A DNA stretch of 64,000 nucleotides from Parus major (GCF_001522545.3 NC_031769.1:147941361-148005360); one strand, 5' to 3'. Shown: positions 1 through 13,927, numbered from the stretch's first letter. Notes: a model not told the origin generated them from the letters alone. Numbers and translations: made by a program.

Positions 1-3000
1 GAAAGAAATTAAAATTATGTTGGAATATATCCTAGGATTCTTTTAATGTCTGGGGAACTTTGCTGGCATAAAGGCATCTGACTTGAGGCTTTGTCTGTAT
101 TTCTGTGAGTCCTTTACATTATTTTCATAATCATTAAAAGGAAACAGATACATTTATCCTGATTTTTTTTCCTTCACTCATAAAGAAAGAGGGCAAATAG
201 AAAAAGGACTCTGCTGCTATCAGGGTGCTAAAATTATGCCTCTATGCAAGCTGGCATATCTCTGTACTGAGAACTGTAAAAACAGACTGTGAAGAGCTGC
301 TCCAGCTGTGTGGTAGCTCTAAGCTGCAACAGGAACCTGAGATAAGGGTCCATCCTCCAGCCCTCCTCAGCTTCAGAGAAGCATCCTTCCCTTCTTTGAG
401 GTTTGCAGTTTAGACTCTGCTCGTTTATTTAGTCTGGGCTGTTCTGGCTGTGAATTAAAGAGTTGGTCTCACGGGAAGATAAATTATCCAGAGTAATAAA
501 CTAATTTGTCCCTACCTGCTGCTGCTTCAAATCAAGTGAGATCTCTGTCTGGGCAAATATGAGGACTCATATCACACTGTGTAAATAAGCTGTGATCATG
601 CAACCTTTGGCATTTGCAAATTTAGATGGATTTAAGGCTTTCTCATAGATTCAAATCTCAATGAACTTCTCTGTTGGAGAAGGCTCACCCAGGTAAATCA
701 CAGTCCATCATTAATAGTAGATGACCATTGTATATGCAGAGCTTTTGGGTGGTTGAATGCTTCTTTAAAAGTGTGAAACACTGACAGTCATTAGAAGCTG
801 ACTGAGATGAGTGAAGGTGGCCCACAAAATTACCAATTCTGCATCAGTAATAGGAGTGAGATGATCCAAAGCTCATTAAAATTATTATTAGCGTTATTTA
901 AAGGCTCTTTCCCATCATGTCAGACTCGGGGAGGGAGGGAGCCTGTGCCAGTGCTGGACCCTCAGCACAGGTATCCTGAGTTGCAGCCCACCAAAAGGAA
1001 ATTAGAAAACCTTGACTCAATTTTGTTAATTTTTGTTTAAGTCAATTTTGTTTTCTCTTATTTTGATTTTTTTTCAGTGTTCTGATGAACCTGTTTCACA
1101 GGCACTACTGTGTTTTGATATTTTCACACAGAAACCTTCCCATATGCAAATTTATGCTAATGAAACCCATGTCACAATATACTTATCTGCTTTCCTCTGA
1201 ACCTGTTGCGTACTCTACAGAGTTTCAGATGTGCATTGTGAAGTAGCTTCCAAATATCACAGAGCTGAAATCTTCTGACATCCTCTCAGTCATGATGATG
1301 AATGAATGTAGAACCTAAATTAATCTGAGAGGCTGATAGTAGGGGTTGCATTTTGAAACATGAGGATCTAAATTTTCTATTGCTGAAACTCCTGAGAGAG
1401 TATTAAAGGGAAAGCAGGAAATCTCTGGTTGTAGTTGCTAATATTCTGATTTTTACTTCCTGACAATATGGTAAATATACTTTGCTTCTGTGCTCAGGAT
1501 TCAACAGATCAACTGCTTTGAGCATCAACATCAAATTTACCCTAAGTCAGATAACCTTTCTCTGCAGTTGGGGTGCAATTTGTAGCTTAACTCATTTGAA
1601 ATTAATCTCTTCACTCTGTGGTGGTGGGGAATGGCCTCTGAAAACCCTTTCTGACCACTTTGATGAAGGTTTCCAGATGGGCCTGATATAAAGGGTTTAA
1701 TATATACATAAATTTTAATGATGTATTTTCAGGATAGAAAAGAAAAAAAAAAAGACAAGGAAAGGAAGAAAAAGGTCACAGTACTGAGAAAACCTGTGGT
1801 GTTTCCTGCCTCTTTGAAGCTGAAGTTAATCAGATAGCAGATTAGTCTGAGAATTACATTACTGACATTGCAAACCTTTCAGGCCTTTAGCAGGGCCTTT
1901 TTTCAAGTGTAGTACATGATGATGAGATTTTGCCTTCAGTAAAGATTGTTGTTTCATCATTTAAAGTTCATCTCTTTAAAGAATCCTGCCCACTAATTTT
2001 CTAGGGAAGCAAATGATGTCCACTTTTCATTACAGAATTTCTTTAGTGTACAACTGCCCACAGCAGGAAAGCTGCTGCTCTTATTCAGCCACACTGGTCA
2101 TTTCTGCTTATACTGGAGTTCTAACAGCTTCTTAAAATAGGACAGACCTAATAACCCAAGAGTCTTCTGTAAGAAAACAAATGAGATGGCAGGGTGATGA
2201 TAGACCCTGTGCAATATTGCTTAATATTCACTTACACTTTTATTTCCCCTGTGAATTCTCTTAATGGCATCAATGGTTCCCAGAAGCCACTTTTGATTTA
2301 ACTTCACTGAAATAATTTCTTTTTCTGTTTAGAAAGATGGCCCAGTAGAAATCCAGGTCCTTTGGAAGTCCAGAGTATTTTTGGCCCTGATATGATGCTC
2401 TTCAAATTTGGCATCTGCAGATCATTGTTAAAATAGGAGTTTTAGATAAAGATATTAATGCAAGTGCATGGGTATCTTTCAGAAGCCACCACAAGGTGTG
2501 TTTTGTGGAGAGTGTGGCTTAATCCTAAAGCAAAACTAAACCAAGGAATTAGATGATACTGGGAACAAAACAAAACCCCAGCAACAAATCCCAAGCCTGT
2601 AGACCAGGCACCGTTTGGGGGGCCAAGAAAGGTGTTGTCTATCCAAGTCAGTTCCTTGGGATTCACTACACTAAAAGAAATCCCAAATATTTTTCATTTT
2701 TGTGTTTGAAGTTAGCCATGTGCCCAGCAGGAATTTACCCCGTGCATTTATGTCTGAGCCCTAAAGATTTATCTTAGCAGTGCACAGTACATGACAAAGT
2801 TTAAGTACAACTGGTACTCATGTAGACCTGTAAAAAAGGTCTGCAGCAGTTCAGAATTTGCACCTGGCAGGAAAAGCTGCAGAAGATGGCATGATAATGG
2901 CAAGAGATATAATAGGTGATACCACATTTCAGAAGTGAGTATTGCTAGCTGAACTTCCAGGTTCATGAGAAAATTCGTTTCACAAAGGTGGAACGCCCAG

Positions 3001-3664
3001 TGCCTGGGAGGTGACACATAATGAATTAGAGTAATTCTGCCTAACCTGTTGAAAACAAATGCTGTTATAGAAGTAGCAGGGCCATTTGCATAAAGATTTT
3101 TAAATTACCTGATGTTGAATATGTGAAACATCGGGTAATGACATTGCAAACTCAGCTCTGATTAAATGGCAAGTGAAGAGCGAATCTCAGCAGCATTGTC
3201 TTATCACATTAAAACAAGGGGAAAATCTATTTATGAGTGAGCTGACCTCATTTTTTCTCTCACAGCCCGCTGTGCGTGGCAGAGCTTGGAATGATTGAAA
3301 AGTCATTGCACACTTCTTTAACATGACAATGTTTAATCCAAGAAAAAGTTCCTTTTCAACCTCCAGCAACTTTTTTTCTTTTTGAGTGATACAGTTGATA
3401 TAACCCCTGAATGCATTTTTTGAGGTTGTGTGAGGTTTAAAATTTGGGTTCTAACAAGTTCTCCCAGAAAGTTCTGACAGGAAACCTCAGGAGCCACCTG
3501 AAGCACAAACTTCATCCCTGTACTATAGCGAGTCAGGAAAGAGAAATAATCAAACCCACTTAATAATAAGGTCCTGCTTTTTCTCATGGTCACAAGTCAC
3601 GGAAGATGCTTTCCTCCAAAGAAATGTGTACTCATTTTCTCTTAATATTACTTTTCTTGTAGAA
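1..3664. other. Unique intergenic sequence
   Basis: AT-rich sequence with no repeat family, splice-bounded exon or RNA gene that I can recognise. Open frames are at most 86 codons and look random. Confidence 0.7.
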
Positions 3665-4054
3665 GCACTGTCCCCCTGTTTGGCCTGGAGAAAAAGGAGG
3701 ATGAGGAGTGACCTTATTGCTTTCTACAACTATCTGAAAGGAAATTGTAGTGAGGTGGGTGTCAGTCTCTTCTGCCAGGTAACAAATGACAGGAGAAGAG
3801 GAAATGGTCTCAAGTTGTGCCAGGGAAGATTTAGAGTTGATATTACAAGGATTTGTGCCATGGAAAGGGCTGTAAAGTAATGGAACGGGCTGCCCATGGA
3901 AGTGGCAAAGTCACCATCCCTGGAAGTGTTTGAGAAAATGTTTGGATAACCACCTGAGGACTTGGTTCAGTGGTGAATGTGGTGGTGGTGGTAGGAGGAC
4001 AGCTGAACTCAATGGTCTTAGAGGTCTTTTGGAACCTTAGAGATTCTTTGATTT
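3665..4054 (+). mobile_element. CR1 LINE fragment, 5'-truncated
   Basis: It shows the ordered landmarks of a CR1 3' region on the plus strand: TGGCCTGGAGAAAAAGGAGG, CTACAACTATCTGAAAGGA, GAGGTGGGTGTCAGTCTCTT, ACGGGCTGCCCATGG, CCCTGGAAGTGTTTGAG, and an AGATTCTTTGATTT tail. It is diverged and has a GTGGTGGTGG insertion near 3,980. Any open frame inside is incidental. Confidence 0.9.
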
Positions 4055-7000
4055 GACTTCTCAACAAAAACATCCTTGTCATTTCCTTCACAACGTTCCT
4101 TGGGATTTCCTTCTCAACAGCCCAGTAAGAAACTAAAGAAATTTATCTGGAATCATCTTTTTCTGAGGACTGAAACTTAGAAGAGTGAGGCTCAAGGTAC
4201 AGAGGAGGGCTACAATTTTATTTTGTTCCCTTGACAAAAAGGTTAAAATTTCCCACAATGTGTGATCTAAATCTAAGTGACAGAATGACCAAGAAAATAC
4301 CATTGGTTGTTCTTTATCCATGGGTTCACTTTGCAGTTTAAGTTGCAGTAACTTTCCACAGCTGCAAGAAGGTTCTGTGAAAGAGGCCTCACATCTTTTC
4401 TGGTGTGAGTAGCTACTGCCTTTCCCCAGCAGCACAGGGCTCACATTTGGCAACTCCTGAGGTGTGGAGGGAGGGAGGAAGGAGAGAGAAAAGCAGCTTC
4501 ATGAATATGTGGAATTATTCTGGGAAGCACTCAGGATAATGTAAAAACGAGAGACATAAAACACTGGCCAGCTAAGACACTAAGAGAGATGAGATAGCAG
4601 ACCTGGCAAGTCATCCATTTGCACCAGTGTGGCAGATCTTGTGGCTTTTTTGGGAACAAGCAGTTATTGGCATTTGACTTTCCTCTTGGATTAAGTACCA
4701 GGAGGAAAAATGCTGACTTACGTTAAAATGTGTCTGGTTGCAGGACACACTCAAGGAGATGGATGTTTAAGCACTGGAGTACACGGCCAAGGCTGCCAAA
4801 GATGCAAATCTCTCCGTGCCCATCCAGTGCCTCGTTACTATTCCACCATCCCTGAGAACCTGCCATGGGGAAATACCAGGCTTCCACCTTGCAGCTGCTT
4901 TTAACTACAGAGCAAGCAAATCACAGCTGTAAAAGTTGACAGAAACCCTTAAATTCTCATTCATGTGTTACTGGAAATAAACCTTAAAAAAGCCCACAGA
5001 AGACACACAAAATGGTTGGCATTAAACTATTCCAGCTAAGGGAGCAGGAGCTGCATGCTCCAGTTCTGCTGAAAGGGAGCTGGAGGAAGAATAACGTGGT
5101 TTGTGTAGAACTGGAGAAAATAAGAGCTGAAAAGGTTCCCTATCAGGAAAGAAAAACACACTTGCATTACAAGAGTTGCTGTCTCACACACTGATGGGGG
5201 TTTTCAGAGCAGCAGCAATGCATATTTAAACACAAGAAGTACCTTCCTCAGATAATTATTTTAAAGACTATTTAACTATGAAGGAAACAAAACTGTTTTT
5301 AGTCAATGAGGACAGAGATGGAATGGACACAACTCTTAACACTGGAAATAGAACTGCAACTTATAATGTTTTCATTAAGAACAGCACTGGAAATAAATTG
5401 CCGCATAGAGAGCTAATTAAAAAAGAACTAATAAATTCTATAGATTTAAATATAATGTTGTTTTTTTTTTTATCCATCTGGGCTCTAGCTGTTGTTAACT
5501 CTGGGTGATGCTGGTTTTACATACATATGTTGGTGTTATCCCTACAGATGGTGCCAGGGCTGAGGCACAGGGTGGAAGGAAGCTTCACACATTTGCTTTG
5601 CTTGCACTCTAGCAGTCAGTACTGGATTAATGCAAACCCTAATCCCATCAGAAAAGAGATATTTTAGTAGACACCAGGGAGACTAATGCAGCTGATCCCT
5701 GCTTATGGCAGGAAAATGCACATATGTCAGGGCTTTCACTCTGATATTTCTAGATAACCTTGATAAATCTGTTGGACACCTCCTCATTTGGGCCTTAGTG
5801 GGTTGTTCATAAATAAGGGTAAAAATAGCTGAGTTGACTTTCCTGTTGATCTCTTCCACCATTCTTCCAGTGTAGGTGGGTGAAATATCCTGCCTGGTGG
5901 ATGTTTATTCCTTTTTCTGCTGCTCCAGATCAGTCAACATGGAATATTATGGATGAGATTATTTTCATTCAAATTCAAATGCACCAGATCAACACAAATC
6001 ACCCTCATTTCTCTTTAGAGAGGAGAGAGGACAGTCTGGTGCATCTTTAACATATCTATTCAATAGCTTAAAAAAATATCTATGCATTAGCCTGAACATC
6101 AAGTGACAAGTTCAGTTTTAGTTATCTAAACTTCAGTGATATTAATCTCATTTTTTTTCTTTTTTTTTTTAAATATCCTAATTCTGAAAAAAAATATTTC
6201 TTTACTACCTTATAATGTTCGCAGGTTTTTATAGTTTGCCTTGTGTATTTTTCTATAAATAAATTTTCAGTGACCAGATAGGTGAGTGTTGCAATCACTA
6301 GTGTCAGAAAGAAACCTTTATTTCTAATGTGCCCTGAAATTTAGAAATTTAGAATTTAGATTGACCTTCCTTCCTTCCTTCCTGCCTTCCTGCCTTCCTG
6401 CCTTCCTGCCTTCCTTCCTGCCTTCCTTCCTGCCTTCCTTCCTGCCTTCCTTCCTGCCTTCCTTCCTGCCTTCCCTCCTGCCTGCCTTCCTCCCTCCCTC
6501 CCTTCCTTCCTGCCTCCCTCCCTCCCTTCCCATTTTTATATGGAATCCGAATTATTTTAATTTTCTTGGGCAGCATTATTGGAAATAAGCATAAGTATCA
6601 ACTCCCATGTTTGATCCTACTGGGACCCGTCTAATGAAAGCTTTATAAATTCTTTAGTTACTGCATGGGTACAACTCCCATCTTGTTTTTCCCCATGATG
6701 TTCTCCATGCACAGAAAAGCAACCCTGTCCTCCAATATCTATGTTCTCCTGCCATCCTCACCAAAAATGAATAAAATAAAACCCACAGGTTGAAGGGAAG
6801 AATAGAAAAATATTTCAAAGCGAGACCTCTGAGTTACTAAGCAAGAAACAATGTCAGAACTCCCTGAGCAGGAAATAATCAGGAACTTGGACAGTGCCTG
6901 AGGGAATGTTTTATGTGCATAATTTGTTATTACTCTTCCTTGAGTGCCTGTTCATTGGCACTGCTGGACACAGTCAAGGGGTGAATTATTATTTTGTGCT

Positions 7001-8983
7001 GGCCAGGCTGGGTGTCCTAACATTCCCCAAATCAGCTGTGTCAGATTTATAAGGGTGCTGCATCCATTTAACTCCTCCTTGTTTATTGTCACTGCTGGGA
7101 AGAGCAGCACTAAAGGGATTATGTCGAGTTCCAGAAGTGGAGAAGTGTCTCCATTTTCTTTTGGAAAGGAACAGGAGTTTGTTGGGGAGGGAAGTTAATC
7201 ATGAGTAATCACTGAAGAGTCAGTTGTACATTATATATTCTGCATCATGCCTCTGGTTCCATTTCTGTGAGCAGAAATGATTAAGATTTTACTTCTGTCT
7301 TAGCATGTAGTGCTATAAGGGATTAAGAGAGAAAAGAGGGGAGATGAAGTATTTAAGGGCTCCAGTAGACACAGAGAAAGCTTTAGGGTACCATAAAAGC
7401 CTCTTTACAGCTCAAGTCTATTAAAGAAGAGGCAAGGAAAGAAAAAAAAAAAGGGATATTTGTTTAGGTGTTTTTAACAAATCTTGGATTCTACAGTGAC
7501 TGGGGTGTTTGACATGCTTAACATGAAAGTGAAAAACTAGTGTAGACAAAATACAAGATAGGAAATTCCAGGGAATTACTGTGAATCCATGGAATGGGTA
7601 GAGATTTTTGAGTTTTCTTTATGTCTCTGCAGCTGTTTGAAAAGCAGAATAATTTTGGTAGTTGAGGCACAGCCTTCTCTGTCCAGCACAACCAAGATCT
7701 CCAAGACAATGGCATTTAGCAATGAATTTTGGGACTGCCCATGGACTTCTTCAGAGGGCTTTTACTGCACATCATATTTAACAGGACTGAACAGAAGTCT
7801 ACATGTTCTTATATGCACCAAGCAAGTGGAGATCCACTCAGATACTGAAATTTCCTCTTAACAAGAATGGCAGCAACACTGAAAAAACAAGCAAAGAATC
7901 AAACTAAAAAATCAAAGGCACAATATTTATTGTTTGTTCTTCACCTGCAGCTGGCAGCAGCTGGAAGAATCAGAATAAACTCAAAGTACACCTTGGCAAG
8001 TGTTTCTTTATATGTCTTTTGCCTTCACTGCACTGGATTCCTAGTTTGGAATTCCTCCTTTGGAGGTGGAAGATTCCTGCAGCACCACACCCCAGCCCAC
8101 CACTCCAAGTGACGCCTCAGAATTCCCCTCCATATTTCCCCCTCAATAAAGCTGTAGTGCAGCTGCATCTGGAAATAAAGAACTCCCTCCTCCTCTGCAG
8201 CAGGTGGAGCCCAGAGCACACCCTTGTCTGCAGCAGCAGTGATGGAGTTGGGAAAATTCCTCCACCGTAGGAGGGATCACAGACTTTTGGGAGACCATTT
8301 TGCCTGTTATCCCCAAGTCTGAGGATGAAGAAGAAGTGAATCATTATGAGAAGGAAGGGAACATACAGCAAAACATATCAGGCTGTGATTTAGGCCAGAT
8401 TCATCCTTGTTCTTTGGTGAGGAATGGTAAATATTTTAAGGGGAAACCGTGATGCTACTTAAAAAGCACTTACCTAATTAAACCTCAAGTGCAGGAATCT
8501 TTATTCTGCAGAGCTGCACTCTGTGATGCTCAGCACCTCAGGCTATACCTCAGCCATATGGCACTTTAATAGGCACTAGCAGAGGGAGCCCTTTTTATAT
8601 TTTAACAGATGGGTGCAAGCTACTGGGGTTGGATCAGAGGGCAGAATGAAAGAAAATGTAAGAAAAGAGAATAAAGAGAAAGTTCAAAGGATAAATTCTT
8701 ACTGAACTCTTTCACTTCTGCTTAAAACAGCTTGAGGTCTTCTTTCTTTCCTAGAAGGAGCTTCTGTTGTATCCAACCCCTTGGACTCAGACTCACCAAT
8801 CACAAACCATTTCACAGCAGATTTACTGTGGGAGGCATTGTCCTTGCAGCAGAAATATCACTGCTGATTTCAGAGCCTGCTGGCCCAACAAATACTTTCA
8901 TGAGTTTAGGAATAGGACTGAAGCTTTTATAGTGTTTCTTCTGCTGCACCTGTGCCCCTGTATATTAAGAGTGTCTCCCTTAC
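4055..8983. other. Unique intergenic sequence around the CCTT array
   Basis: Apart from the polypyrimidine array at 6.4 kb I see nothing identifiable. There are short A and T runs, and the open frames have no recognisable motifs. Confidence 0.65.
6365..6531. repeat. Polypyrimidine array with nested CCTT/CCTG units
   Basis: It begins with CCTT units, then three 8-mers CCTTCCTG (6,385-6,408), then five 12-mers CCTTCCTTCCTG (6,409-6,468), then a CCTTCCCTCCTG variant and CCCT-rich units. The strand asymmetry makes the reverse frames read as Gly-Arg-Lys-Glu runs, which are artefacts. Confidence 0.97.
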
Positions 8984-9367
8984 AAGGAAAGGCTGAGGGA
9001 GCTGGGGCTGTTCAGCCTTGAGAAGATAAAACTGAGATGGGACCTCATCCCTGTCAGTGTCTGCAGGGAGGGCTCAGAGCAGGGACCAGGCTCTGCTTGG
9101 TGTGCCCAGCAATGGGACAAGAGGAACAGGCAGGAACTGGTGCCCAGGAAGTTCCAGCTGGAAATGAGCAAGAACTTCTTCCATGAGCAGTGATGGAGCA
9201 CTGAACACATTGACCAGAGGGTGTGGAGTCTCCCTCCCTGGAGATATTCCAGAACTGTCTGGACACAATCCTGTGCCAAGAGCTCTGGGATGGCCCTGCT
9301 GGAGCAGGGAGGTGGCACTGGATGACCCCAGTGTGGCCTCTTCCATCCTGACCCATTCTGTGTGATT
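8984..9367 (+). mobile_element. CR1 LINE fragment
   Basis: The plus strand reads GGCTGAGGGAGCTGGGGCTG, then the CR1 3' core (AATGGGACAAGAGGAACAGG, GTGTGGAGTCTCC, GGATATTCCAGAACTGTCTG-like), and ends near CATTCTGTGTGATT. The three or four overlapping minus-strand open frames here are shadows of this GC-richer repeat. Confidence 0.92.
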
Positions 9368-10617
9368 GGGTAAGATTGTGGTTTTAATTGCAGCAATTGC
9401 ATTCAACAAATAAGACTATCAGCCAAAGGGTCCATAGGACTAAAGGATTATTATTCCATTTACATTGTGGTTGCTACATGGTTTAATGTTTCCAAAATCT
9501 GTTTGGATGGCTGCCATTTCCTAGCTTTGTTACCTCTCCCAAAACGCCGTGTGATGCCTGTCTCACCTTCCTATCTTTCCTGGACTGTACTTCCATAAAC
9601 ACCATTCTTTTCATCATATGCATTTGTTTCCCACTTCACAGGGTAATTTTAATTTGTCCCCAAAGTCCTGTGGCTGCATCATTCAACTGCAGATATTTCT
9701 GTCTGCTGATATTCCTGCACCAATTCTGGGGCTGCATCACCCAGGGTTAAGCAGTAACCCCTTCTGCAAGGGTACACAACATTCAAAGTTTTTAATGTGT
9801 GCTCTTGATAAAACACTCTGCGTGTTTCCTTGTTCTGTAAAAAATGCAGATCCATGAAATGTATTAAATATTTATTTAATCAGTGATTTTTCTATATTTG
9901 TTCTGTCTTGCAGTGTCCATTGGTGTACCATAAAAAACAATGTTCTGTGAATGTGTTCTCAGAGCATTAATTCCTTTATTGAGAAAAATCTCTTGTTATT
10001 TTAATCCTCCATCTGAATTCCTTATGAAGAAAATTATAATTAATGTAGAATTTTTATTTTCATTATTATTCATCACTCTCTGCAATAGTTCAGTATTTTA
10101 AAAAGGCAGAACTGGATGTTTCCAACAAAGCACAGATTTCATAATGGATTCCACTGGATTTTAACTACAAGAAATAATAAACAGAAATGTGTTAATATGC
10201 TTATGTGTATTTCACATTGTTTTTCTAAACTATCCACAGGTCTATGTCAGATTTGAATGCCTGTATGAGAAAATTAGTTCTACTCATGGCTGTCACATTG
10301 GAAATTTTTTGATGGACTTAGCAGGTCATGACATTAAATTTATTCTTAGAACATTATCAATTCTTATATTAAATTTTATTTTTATTTAACAAACTGGAGA
10401 CTTTTGACTGGAACTGTCCAGTTTATATGTTTAGGGTTTTTTTTATTTTTTTCTATGTGGCCAAGTCTGTTTTGGTCAGGTTTTACCCAGTAATTGAGAA
10501 GTAATTGCCATGGATCAGCTGTACACAGGGGTAGGATATTCTAAGTCCAGCGTGGGGTTCATGCAATCAATACCAGAGTTTCAGCAATGCATCTGCTTTT
10601 TCCTGCTTTAGAAATGT

Positions 10618-10704
10618 CTTTTTTTGGTTTTTGTTTTTGAGGTTTTTGTTTGTTTGTTTTATTTTTTCTCTTTTTTTGTTTGTTTGTTTTTTTGGTTTTT
10701 TTTG
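10618..10704. repeat. T-rich (TTTG)n low-complexity tract
   Basis: Poly(T) blocks are punctuated by GTTTGTTTGTTT. The Lys/Asn/Gln-rich reverse frame is an artefact. Confidence 0.9.
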
Positions 10705-11096
10705 AGGGGCATTCTGTTATTGGATCTTTTCTAGATACTCCAAAATTGTGCAAACTGAAAGGAAGAAGCTCTTCCAGCTTGAAAGTGAGGAAATAGCCAC
10801 GATGAACCCTCTGTTAGGAAACTGGAAAGTGTTGCACCATCTTGGGAACTTGGTTGTAAAACTGCTGCAAACACACTGGGTCTGGTTCTCACATTAGGAA
10901 CATTTTATGCTTAATGTAATTCAGTTTATGGCCCCAATGCACTGCAAGAATGGTGTAAATTGGAGCTAAAGTTAATGAGAATTAGGCCTAGGGAGTCTAA
11001 TATTTGTTTTCTACAGTGTTTGAAATTACTTCTGTTGTTTTATAGCAATGTTTAAAAGTCAGCACAGAGACATTATCAACAAAAAAGCTTGGGTCA

Positions 11097-11160
11097 CATC
11101 CATCCATCCATCCATCCATCCATCCATCCATCCATCCATCCATCCATCCATCCATCCATC
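11097..11160. repeat. (CATC)16 microsatellite
   Basis: Sixteen perfect CATC units with no interruption, so a young and probably length-variable locus. Confidence 0.98.
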
Positions 11161-12002
11161 AGAAATGCACTGCAACATTTGATTCAGAGTCTAAGCCTTG
11201 ATTTAATTACAAGTAGGATTAATTTCACCTTTTAAATGTAGATGTGGATACAGTACTTTATCTAAATCCATGTCTTTCAATCATTTAAAACACTCAACAC
11301 TTTATTCAAAGGTAAAAGTTTTTGTGAGCCTCATTTCACATTTCTTCTGTGAGTAAAAAATGACGAAAGGATAACAATAATAAACGCAAATGGTGTATCG
11401 TGAATAAGTTTCAAAATGCTGACAGAAAATATTTGCCCTTGCATGAAAGAAATGCTTTGGGAAAAGAGAAACAGATATTTCCTTTACCTTCAAATGTAAT
11501 AACCTTTTTAATGACTTGGGAGCCATCTGATTGTTTGTTATGAAACTCACTGTTTCTGCTTATGTAGGGTTTTTGTTTATTATTATGGTGGTATTTGTCT
11601 TTTTCTATCCAGAATTAGTTGGTGCCCAAAGGAAAGCACTAAAAAAGAATTCACAAATTTCTGATATTTCATCATTTCAGTTATATTTTAGCAAATATTC
11701 GGATCTCTGAGGTACTCTCAGAGCTGTGTTTTGCAGTGGTGTTTTATTTCTATGAGGCTTGAGAGAAATATCCAAGAATACAAATGCATTGAGACTGTTC
11801 TTTTTTAGGAGGAAAAATCTGCATGACTACAAAAAAATAATTGCAATCCATGCAGATGCTCTTTACATTTTCTTATTAAAATTAATCATTTTTATATAGA
11901 CCAAAATAAAAAAAAAAAAAACAACAAAACAACAAACTTTTAAGTATATTTACTGCCATACATTATTTGAAGGCAAAAGGTGGGAGATAAACCTTAATAA
12001 TT

Positions 12003-12256
12003 GATAAGACAAGGTGAAAAAACCTCAAGTTGTGTCAGGGGAGATTCAGGTTGGATATCTGGAAAAATTTCTTCACTAAAAGAGTGGTTAAACATTGGAA
12101 CAGGCTGCCCAGGGTGGAGTCACCATCCCTGGAGTATTTAAAAGATGTGTCATGTGTGATATGATTTACTGGGCATGGTGGGATTCAGTCAGAGGTTGGA
12201 TCTGAGGATCTGTGAGGGATTTTCCAACTGTAAAGATTCTGTGATTCTATGATTTA
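12003..12256 (+). mobile_element. CR1 LINE fragment with terminal ATTCTRTG repeats
   Basis: It reads CCTCAAGTTGTGTCAGGGGA, TTGGATATCTGG, GGAACAGGCTGCCCAGG and CACCATCCCTGGAGT, and ends in AAGATTCTGTGATTCTATGA. The short 8-bp direct repeats at the end are the diagnostic CR1 3' terminus. Confidence 0.92.
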
Positions 12257-13682
12257 ATTTAAGGTGTTCAGAATATTTCTTGGAAATGAAGTTCAGCGTC
12301 CTGAAAACCATCTAAGAGAGAAATATTTAAATGACATGGCAAAAGATTTATATGAAACTCTTATTTGTTGAAATTTCATAGATATTCATGGTTGATGTCT
12401 CTATGGTATAGAAATTCTGTTGAAAAAACATTTTTTAAATGGACTATTAATCTGGGATAACTGAAAATGTGAGAAAATATGAGAATCTCTGCAAACCTCA
12501 TTGGCAAAATTAACAACCTCCAGGCTTGAGGTTTCTTCTGGGTAATTAAAAAAGGACACATAGCAATCCCAAAACCAGTAAAGAAAAAATCAAATTCAAA
12601 ATTCAAAATATCACCTCCAAAATACTTTGTAGTCAAGAAAACCATCCAAAGGCTTTAATACAATCCTGTAACATAAAACAGGAATACATGTTTTGGAAAC
12701 TCAAGGAATTCTGACTCACTACTCACAGAGTCTGAAATCAAAACACAAATAAATATAATTTTTAGCTCAGGCTAATTTATTTTTTTTTGGGTAGTCATTA
12801 CAGAGGATGTCTTAATAAAGGACTTGAAGAAGAATGGAGAAATAGATTTCCTTCTCTTTCCCTATCCAGGGATCGAGAAGGCAGAAATGCCAAGGTGCAC
12901 TTACTGCCTTGGAAAACAAAGGCTGACAATTAACATTTCTATTTAGAAGTTGGTGCAATTTTCTCCCTGCCAGTATGCACTAATTAGCCCTGGAAATGCA
13001 AAACATGTTTGTGTAACTTTGTGGATTCTCATTTTCTAAACTTTGCAATCAGGAGGACAGAAATTCCTACTAATGTCAATCTTTTTGCTTAATGATTTCA
13101 TCTTTTGATTCTTGTTTGTTAGCTTGCTTGCTTTGTTTTAAAGGACTGCCAGTGGAAGAAGTACATTTTGTATAACCTGTTTCTAAAGGGAATAGAGGGA
13201 TTTCCAAACTCTATAAAATCACACTTCTTATGGTAAAGGAAGAGAGAAAAAGGACAGTTTGCTGAAGCAAATTATCCGTTGAAAAATTCAGAAGCACATG
13301 AGCTACCCTCAACGTCAGCAGAATAGCACATTTCAACATACCCATAAAAGACTCTAGAAAAGAAAAGCTTAATATTCCATCACCAGCACATCCATCTCCC
13401 TCTGCCATATTCCATTTCCCTTCTCTTTGCATTTAAAACTCTTCTTACATCACATTTGGGGACGAGACCTCAGCAGAGATGGCTTGAACAGGACACGTCT
13501 GTCACGGGCCGTGGTGTCACAGGCTAAAAATGTCCTTGTGGAGCTGAGAGTTCATTTGCAGGTGAGAGTCCTGTTTCTGATACTTCCTCTTGCCTTCTAG
13601 CCCTGCTCACACTGTGCCATGAAGCCTTGAACCCCTGCATTTTTTAGCTCATGGACTCTAAATATGAACTATGTTCACAGAA

Positions 13683-13927
13683 CAATAAAATCAGAATGGT
13701 TGGAAGAGACTTTAAAGATCATCTCATTCCACCTCCTGCCATGGGCAGGGACACCTTCCACCGGCCCAGGGTGCTCCAAGACCTCTCCAACCTGGCCTTG
13801 GACACTTCCAGGGATGGGGCAGCCACAGCTCCTCTGGGCAACCTGTGCCAGGCCTCACCACCCTCATGGTAAAGAAATTTTTCCATAATCTAATCCAAAC
13901 CTACTCCCTCTCAGTTTGAAACCACAT
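13683..13927 (-). mobile_element. CR1 LINE fragment (younger-looking copy)
   Basis: On the plus strand it starts AATAAAATCAGAATGGTTGG and runs through GACACCTTCCACC, CAGGGTGCTCCAAG, ACACTTCCAGGGATGGGGCA and CCTGTGCCAGGCCTCACCAC, so it is a minus-strand CR1. It shares the GGAGCACCCTGG variant with the copies at 50.96 and 56.61 kb. Confidence 0.93.

Larger units (their letters stand above)
9368..13682. other. Unique AT-rich sequence with CATC and T-rich tracts
   Basis: It holds the T-rich tract (10.6 kb), the CATC array (11.1 kb) and one CR1 (12.0 kb). The rest has many A/T homopolymers and no identifiable gene. Confidence 0.65.

Noticed and set aside
6324..6588. Gly-Arg-Lys-Glu and Pro-Ser-Phe-Leu repeat proteins
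   Set aside because: They are translations of the CCTT/CCTG microsatellite in different frames.
8980..9409. Several overlapping minus-strand open frames of 100-140 codons
   Set aside because: All are antisense shadows of one GC-richer CR1 copy.
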